A stretch of DNA of 64,000 nucleotides from M3007 sp964646615 (GTDB lineage Bacteria; Bacteroidota; Bacteroidia; Chitinophagales; Saprospiraceae): the NCBI GenBank assembly GCA_964646615.1, contig CAZYEV010000027.1, positions 1 through 64,000 of the forward strand, in the 5' to 3' direction. A program made the position numbers and the translations under genes. A model generated the notes under the pieces. That model saw nothing but the letters and a program-made list of their open reading frames with translations, had not been told where the DNA came from and made no database searches. Each line of letters begins with the position of its first letter. Within the stretch, counting starts at the first letter, position 1. This document shows positions 34,890 through 43,044 of the stretch, piece after piece.

Positions 34890-35064
34890 GAAGCTACCCA
34901 CCGCTCGTCTTTAACGAACAAGAGGCAAGTCCACGGGCTAAAGAAATTGCCCTAAGCGTACTCAGGCCGATGTCATAGCCCCCTCATCGGGCACTTCGAA
35001 CGGCTAATGCTGGGTGCTATGTGGCCCGTATCGGCTGCCTGGCTTCGGCTGAGTATTATCGCAG

Positions 35065-35113
35065 CAAAAATTTTTTGTTAAGAAATCTCAAAGGAATTCG
35101 GCATTTTTGCCCT
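35065..35113 (+). promoter_or_regulatory. Conserved ~48-bp element upstream of SusC pair 3 (copy B)
   Basis: The first 22 and the last 14 bases are identical to copy A at 29884-29931. The middle is similar and one base longer. As in copy A, a palindromic A/T block is followed by GTTAAGAAAT and then by the inverted repeat GGCA-TTTT-TGCC with a near-consensus -7 (CATTTTTG, 35102-35109). It lies 70 bp before the SusC start and is the only candidate promoter after the upstream terminator. Confidence 0.7.
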
Positions 35114-35183
35114 GCCCTTTAAAGGCGGTCTGAGAGCTACCCAGGCATTTAATCATTAGTTTCACTAACCAAATTTTCTGAGT

Positions 35184-38100
35184 ATGAACAGGATTTTACT
35201 TGGGCTGGTCTTGCTGCTATGCAGCGCCAGCGTGGCTTTAGGCCAACGCACGGTCAGCGGTAAAGTGACCGACGACAACGGCGAAGGGCTGGTGGGCGTT
35301 ACGGTAACGGCGCCCGGAACCCGAGCCGGCACGCAAACCGACGTAAACGGCGTGTTCTCTTTGGATGTGCCGGCCAACGCGACGGTGCTCAAGTTTTCGT
35401 ACACGGGCTACGAGACGCAGGAGGTTCCGCTTACGGCTGCGAACGTGTACAACGTAACGCTGTCCACCAGTTCCAGCACCATCTCTGAGGTCGTGGTGGT
35501 AGGTTACGGCACCCAGCAGAAGCGCGCCATCACGGGCAACGTATCTACGATACGCGGCCAGGACATCGCCTCTTTGCCGGCGCAGAGCTTCGACCAGCTG
35601 CTGCAGGGCCGTGCAGTGGGCGTCAACGTCAACCTGCCCAACGGCGTGGTGAACAACCCGCCCGTTATCCGGGTGCGCGGCATCAACTCCATCAACCTCA
35701 GCTCCTTCCCGCTGGTGGTCATTGATGGTATCCCGACGTTCACGGGCGACCTGAGCGGTACGGCGGCGGCCAACAACGCCCTGTCGAGCCTGAACCCTAA
35801 CGACATCGAGAGCATTGACATCTTGAAAGATGCTTCGGCGTCGGCTATCTACGGTTCGCGCGCAGCCGCAGGCGTAGTGCTCATCACGACCAAGCGCGGT
35901 AAAAAAGGCAAAACGCGCGTGCAATACGACGCATGGGCCGGTTGGACGCAGGTAACCCGCGAGCCGGAAATGATGAACGCCCTGCAGTACATCGAGGTGA
36001 AAAACGAAGCCGCTGCTAATGCCGGTCTGGCCACTCCGCGCTTCTTCTTGGACACCATTCCGGGCCGCAACACGCACATTGACACGCGCTGGGCTGACTA
36101 CGTCTATCGCGTAGGCTTCTCGCACAACCACGCGCTGAGCTTCTCCGGCGGCAATGACCAGACGAACTTCTACCTCGCCCTGGGCTACACCAACCAGGAG
36201 GGTATGATCATCGGCAACGACTTCAACCGCCTGAACGGTCGCCTGAACTTAGACCACAACCTGAGTAACAAGATCAAAATCGGCGGTACGCTGGGCTACA
36301 CCAACTCGAACAACCTCGGCCCGCAGTCCGGCTCGTTGCCCGGATCTGCCTTTGCCACTGCCGGCGCCGGTCGTCTGGCCTTCGTGGCAGCGCCCATCGT
36401 GGACCCGTATCGCTACGACGCTAGCGGCAACCGCCTGCCCGGCATCGCTGGTTACAACATCGCTCCTAACAACCAGCTGGGCCGCGGCAAAAACTTAGAG
36501 CAGACGGGCTTCTACAACCCGACGATCATCCTCGACCTGAATACGCACAGCTCGGAGTCCAACCAAATTCAGGGTGCTGTCTATGGACAGTGGGACATCC
36601 TCAAGGGCCTGGCGGTCAAGACCCAGTACGGCGTTGATAATATTAACGTGGAGGACATCACGTTCTGGAACCCCTACCACGGCGACGGCTTCGGTACGAA
36701 CGGCTACGCTGCCAACACTAACCGCCGCCTGCGCCGCTGGAACTGGCAGAATATCCTGACCTACGACCTGACGCTGGCTGAAAAGCACAAAATCGGCTTA
36801 TTGGCCGGTCATGAGGAACAGCACACGGTAGATGAGCGCTGGGGCGCCTCTCGTACGCAGATTGCCGACCCGTTCTTCACCAGCTTCCAGGGTAACTTCA
36901 CGACCATCAACCCGCTGGGCAACTTCCAGGGTGAGAACTACCTGCTGTCGTACTTCGGTCGCGCCAACTACGAGTTCAACCGCATGGTGTACCTGACGGC
37001 TAACTGGCGTCAGGACGAATACTCGGCTTTCGCTCCGGGTCGCAAGCGTGGTACCTTCTGGGGTGCTTCGGCAGGCTTTACCATCTCCGAACTGGGCTTC
37101 TGGCAAGATGCCCTGGGTAGTGCCATAAACTTCTTCAAGATTCGCGGTAGCTACGGTACAGTGGGCAACAACCTCGGCATCAGCGACTTTGCTTCGCAAA
37201 GCCTGTATGGCTCCGGCCTGTATGGCGCCGCCGCTACGTTCGTGTACAGCCAGGCCGGTAACCCGCTGCTGTCGTGGGAGACGAGTGAGAAGACTGACGT
37301 TGGTGTCGTATTCGGTCTGTTTAACGACCGTATCCAGGGCGAATACACCTACTTCGTGAACAACATTGATGGCCTTATCCAGAACGCCCCGCAGGCACCG
37401 TCGAAGGGTATCCCGGGCAACGTTATTGCTATCAACATCGGTTCAATGGTCAACAAAGGCCATGAATTTGGCCTGAGCGGTACCATCGTGCGTCGCGGCA
37501 AGTTCTCGTGGTCGTCGAATGCCAACATTACGTTCATGACCAACGAGGTAACCTCGCTGTACGAAAACAGCGACGTGCTGGCCCAAACCTCCGGCTTAGA
37601 GACGACGAACATCACGCGCGTAGGCGAGTCGGTGGGTAGCATCTACGCCGTCGAAACGCGCGGCGTTAACCCGGAAAACGGTCGCCGCATCTTTGTGCTG
37701 GGCGACGGCACACTCGTGCAGTACAACCACGCCGCTCCGGCCGGTCAGCGCTGGACGAAAGTAGCCGACGGCACCACCTCCCGTGCTCCGTCGCTGGCTA
37801 CCGACGGCAAGGTCTATGGCCCCGCCATTCCGAAGTGGTTCGGCGGCTGGGACAATACCTTCACCTTCGGTAATGTGGACCTGAACATCCAGATGAACTA
37901 TGCCGGTGGCTATTTCGTGTACAACGGCAGCAAGGCCGGCCAGCGCGACCAGCGCTTCTGGAACAACTCCGTAGAGGTGTACGAAAAGCGCTGGACGGAA
38001 AACAACAAGAACGGCACCATCCCGCGCGTAGTCTTCAACGACAACATCTCCAACGGCTCTTTCTTAGCCATTTCGGAAAACGTCGAGAAGGGCGACTTCC

Positions 38101-38336
38101 TGCGTATCCGCAACATCACGCTGGGCTATCGCCTGCCCAATCGCCTGATTGACCGCGCTCGCATCAGCAGCCTGCGCGTGTATGCCAACTTGAATAACCC
38201 GTTCCTGTTCACGGCCTACACCGGCACCGACCCGGAGGTCTCCTCGAACGGCAACAGCAACACCACTCCGGGCGTGGACCGCAACACGGTACCCATGGCC
38301 CAAAGCTTCACTATTGGCGTCAACCTCGGCCTTTAA
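35184..38336 (+). CDS. SusC/RagA-family TonB-linked outer membrane protein (pair 3)
   Basis: The 1050-aa transporter has a signal peptide ending at VALG (~20). The regulatory-like domain (~23-95) carries GEGLVGVTVTAPG, followed by the classical SusC motif SEVVVVGYGTQ (101-111). The plug contains LVVIDGIPTF and ASAIYGSRAAAGVV. The barrel is complete, but the last residues read IGVNLGL, so the usual C-terminal aromatic residue is replaced by Leu. It is followed after 25 bp by its SusD gene. Its own promoter is likely, because a strong terminator separates it from pair 2. Confidence 0.96.
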   Translation: MNRILLGLVLLLCSASVALGQRTVSGKVTDDNGEGLVGVTVTAPGTRAGTQTDVNGVFSLDVPANATVLKFSYTGYETQEVPLTAANVYNVTLSTSSSTISEVVVVGYGTQQKRAITGNVSTIRGQDIASLPAQSFDQLLQGRAVGVNVNLPNGVVNNPPVIRVRGINSINLSSFPLVVIDGIPTFTGDLSGTAAANNALSSLNPNDIESIDILKDASASAIYGSRAAAGVVLITTKRGKKGKTRVQYDAWAGWTQVTREPEMMNALQYIEVKNEAAANAGLATPRFFLDTIPGRNTHIDTRWADYVYRVGFSHNHALSFSGGNDQTNFYLALGYTNQEGMIIGNDFNRLNGRLNLDHNLSNKIKIGGTLGYTNSNNLGPQSGSLPGSAFATAGAGRLAFVAAPIVDPYRYDASGNRLPGIAGYNIAPNNQLGRGKNLEQTGFYNPTIILDLNTHSSESNQIQGAVYGQWDILKGLAVKTQYGVDNINVEDITFWNPYHGDGFGTNGYAANTNRRLRRWNWQNILTYDLTLAEKHKIGLLAGHEEQHTVDERWGASRTQIADPFFTSFQGNFTTINPLGNFQGENYLLSYFGRANYEFNRMVYLTANWRQDEYSAFAPGRKRGTFWGASAGFTISELGFWQDALGSAINFFKIRGSYGTVGNNLGISDFASQSLYGSGLYGAAATFVYSQAGNPLLSWETSEKTDVGVVFGLFNDRIQGEYTYFVNNIDGLIQNAPQAPSKGIPGNVIAINIGSMVNKGHEFGLSGTIVRRGKFSWSSNANITFMTNEVTSLYENSDVLAQTSGLETTNITRVGESVGSIYAVETRGVNPENGRRIFVLGDGTLVQYNHAAPAGQRWTKVADGTTSRAPSLATDGKVYGPAIPKWFGGWDNTFTFGNVDLNIQMNYAGGYFVYNGSKAGQRDQRFWNNSVEVYEKRWTENNKNGTIPRVVFNDNISNGSFLAISENVEKGDFLRIRNITLGYRLPNRLIDRARISSLRVYANLNNPFLFTAYTGTDPEVSSNGNSNTTPGVDRNTVPMAQSFTIGVNLGL

Positions 38337-38361
38337 TTCTTAAAAAAAAGCAAGCACAATT

Positions 38362-39849
38362 ATGAACTATATTGCGCAAATACCGAAAAAAGCTGCAGTG
38401 CTGGCCGTAGCCGCACTCTTGCTTTTCCTTCCTCACTCCTGCCGGCGCGAACTGCTCGACCCGGTACCCATCAACACCCTGGCTGATGCTACGGCCTTCG
38501 CCACACCCGACCGCTTCCTGAGCAACCTCAACGGCATCTACGCCCAGCTCAAAAGCGGGCAGTTCTACGGCGGCCGTTTCTTAGTCTATAACGACGTGCG
38601 CGGTGAGGAATTCCTCAACGAAACGGGCAACGGTGTAACGGCGCTGCAAACGTGGAACCACACGGTGTTTGAGTCCTCCAACGAGGTCAATAACCTGTGG
38701 AACGCAGCCTACCAGACCATCAACAGCTGCAACATCTACATTGACCGCGCCGACAAAAACCGCAGCGTGGTGGGCAACGACGCTTTGGTGGACCAGTACA
38801 TCGCCGAAGCGCGCTTCATCCGCGCGCTGTGCTATCACAGCCTGGCCCGTATGTACTGCCCGCCCTATGCTGATGTGGTGGCTAACCCGGGCCGCAACCA
38901 GTTCGGTCTGCCGCTCCGCCTGCGCCCGGAAACCACTTCGGAGAACAACGACCTGGCACGCAGCCCGGTAACGGAAGTGTACAGACAGATTCTGGAAGAC
39001 CTGAACGCCGCCGAGCCGAAGTTGGCCGCCAACAACGGCAGTGCTCTCCTCAACGTTACGCGCGCTCACCGCAATACGGCTATCGCTCTCAAGGCTCGCG
39101 TGTACATGGGCATGCAGCGCTACAGCGACGCCCTGACGGAGCTGAACAAAATCGTACCTAACACAGCGCCCTTCAAAGCGCCCACCGGCGTAGCGCACGA
39201 ACTGCAGACAAACGTTAAGAACGTATTTACCTCGCCGTTCACCACCACGGAGAGCATCTTCTCCATGCCGTTTACGCCGAACAACCTGCCCGGCACGCAA
39301 AACGGCTTAGGCAGCTACTACAACCCGGGGCCGCGCGGCATCGGCGACTTCTCGCTCAACCCCCAGGGCATTATCGGCAACACGAACGCCTTCCCGGCTA
39401 ACGACGCCCGCCGTCAGTTTGTGCTGGTGGCCACCAACAACAAGCCGTACCTGAACAAATTCCCGCTCGGCCCCGAGCACTTAGACTATGCGCCTGTGCT
39501 GCGCTATGCCGAAATGCTGCTCCACGTAGCCGAAGCCGAGGCCCGCGTGAATGGGATCAACAATCGCGCGCTGGAGACGCTCAACGCTGTACGCAGCCGC
39601 TCCAACCCGGCGCCCCCTTACACGGCCGCTGACTTTGCTTCGGTCAACGACTTCATCGACGCCGTCCTGACTGAGCGCCGCATCGAGTTCCTGGGCGAAG
39701 GCCACCGCGCATTCGACATCCAGCGCCTGTTGCAGCCCTTCCCAGCCAAAGGTCCGGTAGGTGCCGTACCGCCCACGGTGTCGGAATACATCTGGCCCAT
39801 CCCGTCGGGCGAACGCGCCACGAACAAAGCCATCATCCCGAACCCGTAA
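38362..39849 (+). CDS. SusD/RagB-family lipoprotein (pair 3)
   Basis: The 495-aa protein has Cys27 in PHSC as probable lipid anchor. The RRELLDPVPIN start of the mature part, EVNNLWNAAYQTINSCN, AEARFIRALCYHSLARMY and the C-terminal LTERRIEFLGEGHRAFDIQRL segment are typical of canonical SusD. It should cover the SusC barrel of pair 3. No enzyme genes follow. The next gene encodes a DUF2490 outer-membrane protein beyond a terminator. Confidence 0.94.
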   Translation: MNYIAQIPKKAAVLAVAALLLFLPHSCRRELLDPVPINTLADATAFATPDRFLSNLNGIYAQLKSGQFYGGRFLVYNDVRGEEFLNETGNGVTALQTWNHTVFESSNEVNNLWNAAYQTINSCNIYIDRADKNRSVVGNDALVDQYIAEARFIRALCYHSLARMYCPPYADVVANPGRNQFGLPLRLRPETTSENNDLARSPVTEVYRQILEDLNAAEPKLAANNGSALLNVTRAHRNTAIALKARVYMGMQRYSDALTELNKIVPNTAPFKAPTGVAHELQTNVKNVFTSPFTTTESIFSMPFTPNNLPGTQNGLGSYYNPGPRGIGDFSLNPQGIIGNTNAFPANDARRQFVLVATNNKPYLNKFPLGPEHLDYAPVLRYAEMLLHVAEAEARVNGINNRALETLNAVRSRSNPAPPYTAADFASVNDFIDAVLTERRIEFLGEGHRAFDIQRLLQPFPAKGPVGAVPPTVSEYIWPIPSGERATNKAIIPNP

Positions 39850-39873
39850 ACGGACGGCGATGACATAAAGGAC

Positions 39874-39912
39874 ACAGGGCGGTATCCCGGGCGGATGCCG
39901 CTCTGTTTTTCT
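39874..39912 (+). terminator. Intrinsic terminator after SusCD pair 3
   Basis: A 14-bp stem (39874-39887 with 39893-39906, two G-U pairs) and a CGGGC loop precede TTTTTCTTT. The remaining 39913-40155 holds no feature I can support beyond a TAAATTTT one base from the -7 consensus at 39965-39972. Confidence 0.85.
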
Positions 39913-40155
39913 TTCAGCAATACGGCAAAGCACCTCGGTCTATAACCCAGGCCACCGTACAAGGTAAATTTTACTGTTCTCTCCCTCAAAAACAGCTCTC
40001 AAAGAACAACCTCTCCGCCAGGGAAAGAGGCGTGGATGAACCGACTGAGGCTACACCTGTTGGTACCTTCTGGCGCACGTCGCACTGCAGCCAACAGGCG
40101 CGAAATACCTATACTTGCGCCAGTGGCTCCCAAAAAAGGGAGCAAACCCGTTAGA

Positions 40156-40974
40156 ATGCAGTTTCATCGTCTCCTCCGCTACATCACTACCCTCGTCGCT
40201 TTGCTGAACCTCTCCCATTTGTGCGCTCAGCAAACCTCGCCCCGCATCCAATTGGAAGAAACAGGCATCTGGAATGGCCTGTACATCAAAGCCAAAGTCT
40301 CCAGAAAAATCGGCTACTACGGCGAACACCACTACCGCGTGCGAAACCGCCTGGACGACCTCACCAGCTTCGTCGGACGCACTCGTCAGATTTACAACCG
40401 GGCCGGCATCAACCTGTTCTTCAACGAGTACTTCGAAGCCGTTATCGGCCCAACGTTGGTGTTCAATTACTCCCCGCAGCCCGGCGACGAAGCGTTTGAG
40501 CGCGTAACGCTTGAGCCGCGCGTCTGGCACCAATGGTTATTTATCATGCCTATGATGGGCCGTTTTCGGGTGTTCCACCAATTCCGCTTTGAACACCGCT
40601 GGCGCCGTAGCAACCGAAAAGGCGCTGAATATGAATACACCGACCGATACCGCTACAAGTTTTTCGCCTACATTCCTATCAACAAAAAGAAAATCGAGGA
40701 GGGCACGCTCTTCTTCTCTCCCAGCGCCGAAATCTTCCTGCAATCCGGCAAGTCTATTGTTTACCACCCTTTTGAAGACTTCCGCACCTACAATGGCTTT
40801 GGCTACATCCTCAACTCCAACGTTACCTTCTTCGCCGGCCACATGTGGACGCTGGGCCAGAAAGCGTCGGGCTTCGAATACCGCGCCAGCCATATCCTAC
40901 GCTTCAACGTCCTGCTGGGCTTAGACCTGCGAAAAACAGACAAGAAGATACCGCCAATTAACTTAGGCTACTAA
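40156..40974 (+). CDS. DUF2490 domain protein
   Basis: The 272-aa protein has a signal peptide ending at HLCAQ (~23). The mature part has the alternating pattern of a small outer-membrane beta-barrel. GIWNGLYIKAKVSRKIGYY, RVFHQFRFEHRW and NVTFFAGHMWTLG are typical of DUF2490. The function of the family is unknown. The ATG at 40156 was chosen because it begins a proper signal sequence; the frame upstream is not signal-like. The MORN-repeat gene follows after 11 bp, so the two are likely co-transcribed. Confidence 0.8.
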   Translation: MQFHRLLRYITTLVALLNLSHLCAQQTSPRIQLEETGIWNGLYIKAKVSRKIGYYGEHHYRVRNRLDDLTSFVGRTRQIYNRAGINLFFNEYFEAVIGPTLVFNYSPQPGDEAFERVTLEPRVWHQWLFIMPMMGRFRVFHQFRFEHRWRRSNRKGAEYEYTDRYRYKFFAYIPINKKKIEEGTLFFSPSAEIFLQSGKSIVYHPFEDFRTYNGFGYILNSNVTFFAGHMWTLGQKASGFEYRASHILRFNVLLGLDLRKTDKKIPPINLGY

Positions 40975-40985
40975 ATACACCCGGC

Positions 40986-41870
40986 ATGCAAAAGAACTAT
41001 CGCCATATTGCCCTTGCCCTGCTCCTGTGCCTGGCCATAGCAGGCTATCAGTATGTGGAAAGAGAAAGGCAGGCCCGACAGGCCCGTACCGCCCAGGAGC
41101 AATTGGAAACCCTCGAACAAACTGCCCACCTCCTGCGGGAACAATTAGCCGCAAGCAGCCAGCAAATGGAGCGCTGTCGGGCCCTTCAGGCCTCGTTGCG
41201 CGATCTCCTGCGCACGCAGGGACATACTCCGGGCAAAGACTACTCCGACGAAGCGATGCTGGCCCGGCTGCACCGCCTGTTTCAGGACAAAACGCAAGAA
41301 GTAGGCGCTCTAACCCGCGAAAACGCACAAACGGAAGATAAACTGGAGCAATTGGAGCGCACATTAGAGCAAATAAACAAGCTGCGCTGGCAGGAGCAGC
41401 AGAGACAGGACTCGCTTCAGCGCCTGCTCCAGGCATCCCGGGGCCGCCAGGATAGCCTACAAAACGCCCTCGCCGAAGCCCTCCAACATCTGCAAAACAC
41501 CCGCGTAGATACGCTCAGCTTCCTGTCGCCCAAAGGAGTGGAAGTGTCGTTTCTGGGCCGGCTGGCTTACGGCGAACCCTCAGGCTTCGGCATCGGCTTC
41601 TACAAAGAGCGCGGCTATTACATCGGCCACTGGCAGGGCAACAAGCGCCACGGCAAGGGCAGGCACGTGCATCTGAACGGCGACATCTACGAGGGCGAGT
41701 TCGTAGAGGACGTACGCCAGGGCTATGGAAAATATATCTTCGCCTCCGGCGAAACCTACGAGGGCGAATGGCAAAACGACCTGATGCACGGCAAAGGGCG
41801 CATCACCTTCAAAAACGGCAGTGCCAAAAGCGGCACCTGGGTGGAGGGAAAAATGAAAGAAAACAACTAA
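40986..41870 (+). CDS. MORN-repeat protein with N-terminal membrane anchor and coiled coil
   Basis: The protein has 294 residues. Residues ~6-22 form a single hydrophobic anchor, and ~25-165 are strongly helical and charged (coiled coil rich in Gln, Glu, Leu and Arg). Residues ~195-285 hold about four MORN motifs with the YxGxWxxxxxHGxG pattern (YYIGHWQGNKRHGKGR, YEGEFVEDVRQGYGK, YEGEWQNDLMHGKGR). MORN repeats bind phospholipid or proteins; the role here is unknown. The stop overlaps that of the convergent methyltransferase gene by 4 bp. Confidence 0.85.
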   Translation: MQKNYRHIALALLLCLAIAGYQYVERERQARQARTAQEQLETLEQTAHLLREQLAASSQQMERCRALQASLRDLLRTQGHTPGKDYSDEAMLARLHRLFQDKTQEVGALTRENAQTEDKLEQLERTLEQINKLRWQEQQRQDSLQRLLQASRGRQDSLQNALAEALQHLQNTRVDTLSFLSPKGVEVSFLGRLAYGEPSGFGIGFYKERGYYIGHWQGNKRHGKGRHVHLNGDIYEGEFVEDVRQGYGKYIFASGETYEGEWQNDLMHGKGRITFKNGSAKSGTWVEGKMKENN

Positions 41871-43012
41871 GCCTTCCGGCTGCCTTCGTACAGTTCAAAT
41901 TTCTGAAACACGCACTCCAGCGCTCCGTTGTAGAGGATGCTCCTGGCAGCGGGTTGAAGCCCCAAGTGCTTGAGCGCCTCGCGGTTAGAGGAGATGATCC
42001 AGGCCGTCCAGCCCGTCCAGTGTTTTTTGAGGCGGTTGCCAATGGCTTTGTAGAACTGCGCGATGTCGTCGGTGCGCAGACGCTCGTCGTAGGGCGGGTT
42101 GGTGATGAGCACACCGGGCGGCTCGGGCGGTGTGAGTTTTTCAAAAGGTATTTTCTGCACCTGCACGAGGTTTTCCAGCCCGGCCGATAGCAGATTGATG
42201 GCCGTGGCGTTTCGGGCGCGCGTGTCTTTGTCGGAGGCGTAGAGGGTGAAGATGGGCTTTCGCGCGCGAGCATCTGCCTCGGCCTTGAGGCGTTCCCAGA
42301 GTTTGCGGTCGAAGTTTTTCCAGCGGAAGAAGCCGAACGAGGAGCGGGAGCGCTGCGGCGGAATGTTCGCTGCCAGCAGGGCGGCTTCGATGGCAATGGT
42401 ACCGCTACCGCACATGGGGTCCACAAAAGGGCCGGAGTCGTTCCAGCCCGACAGGAGCACCAAACCGGCGGCCAACACCTCGTTGAGCGGCGCCTCCACG
42501 GTGTCGCGTCGGTAGCCGCGTTTGTGCAGGCTGTCGCCGCTGGCATCGAGCAGGAGCGTGCATTTGGAGCCGTGGATGCGCGCATGAATGCGCAGGTGCG
42601 GTGCTTCCGGATTCACATCGGGCCGGCGCGCATAGCGGTCGCGGTAGTAGTCCACGATGGCGTCCTTCGTCAGCAGGGCCATGTACTGCGAATGGCGGAA
42701 GATGCCCCCTGAGAGCACAGCGTCCACAGCCAGCGTGCCCGTTACGTCTAAGTATTGGTTCCATTCCACCTCCCGAACGGCGCGGTAGTAGGCCTTTTCG
42801 TTCGAGACCTCAAAGGTGTGTATCGGAATGAGCACGCGCAGTCCCGTGCGTAATTCGTAGTTGGCCCGATAGACAAGGGCCAGGTCGCCCGTGCACGAAA
42901 CGGCTCGCTTTAGCACACGAATGTCGGCGGCGCCCAGGGCTTTCAGCTCTTCGGCCAGAACGGCCTCCAGGCCGTGGAAGGTCTTAATGATAATAGGTGT
43001 ACTGCTGTCCAT
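41867..43012 (-). CDS. THUMP-domain class I SAM-dependent RNA methyltransferase (RlmL/YpsC-like)
   Basis: This 381-aa enzyme has an N-terminal ferredoxin-like/THUMP RNA-binding part (residues ~1-165) and a Rossmann methyltransferase part. The SAM-binding DPMCGSGT is at 198-205 and the catalytic NPPY at 305-308, typical of N2-guanine or N6-adenine methyltransferases. The overall layout matches the YpsC/RlmL-N family acting on 23S rRNA. The start at 43012 (MDSSTPIIIKTFHGLE) matches the usual N-terminus. The gene lies 32 bp downstream of the TPR gene on the same strand. Confidence 0.92.
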   Translation of the reverse strand: MDSSTPIIIKTFHGLEAVLAEELKALGAADIRVLKRAVSCTGDLALVYRANYELRTGLRVLIPIHTFEVSNEKAYYRAVREVEWNQYLDVTGTLAVDAVLSGGIFRHSQYMALLTKDAIVDYYRDRYARRPDVNPEAPHLRIHARIHGSKCTLLLDASGDSLHKRGYRRDTVEAPLNEVLAAGLVLLSGWNDSGPFVDPMCGSGTIAIEAALLAANIPPQRSRSSFGFFRWKNFDRKLWERLKAEADARARKPIFTLYASDKDTRARNATAINLLSAGLENLVQVQKIPFEKLTPPEPPGVLITNPPYDERLRTDDIAQFYKAIGNRLKKHWTGWTAWIISSNREALKHLGLQPAARSILYNGALECVFQKFELYEGSRKA

Positions 43013-43044
43013 AACCTGCAAGCAGATGAGCACGGGAGGGTTCT

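Noticed and set aside
21965..39849. Polysaccharide-utilisation locus
   Set aside because: SusC/SusD pairs are present, but no carbohydrate-active enzyme, sulfatase or hybrid two-component regulator is nearby.
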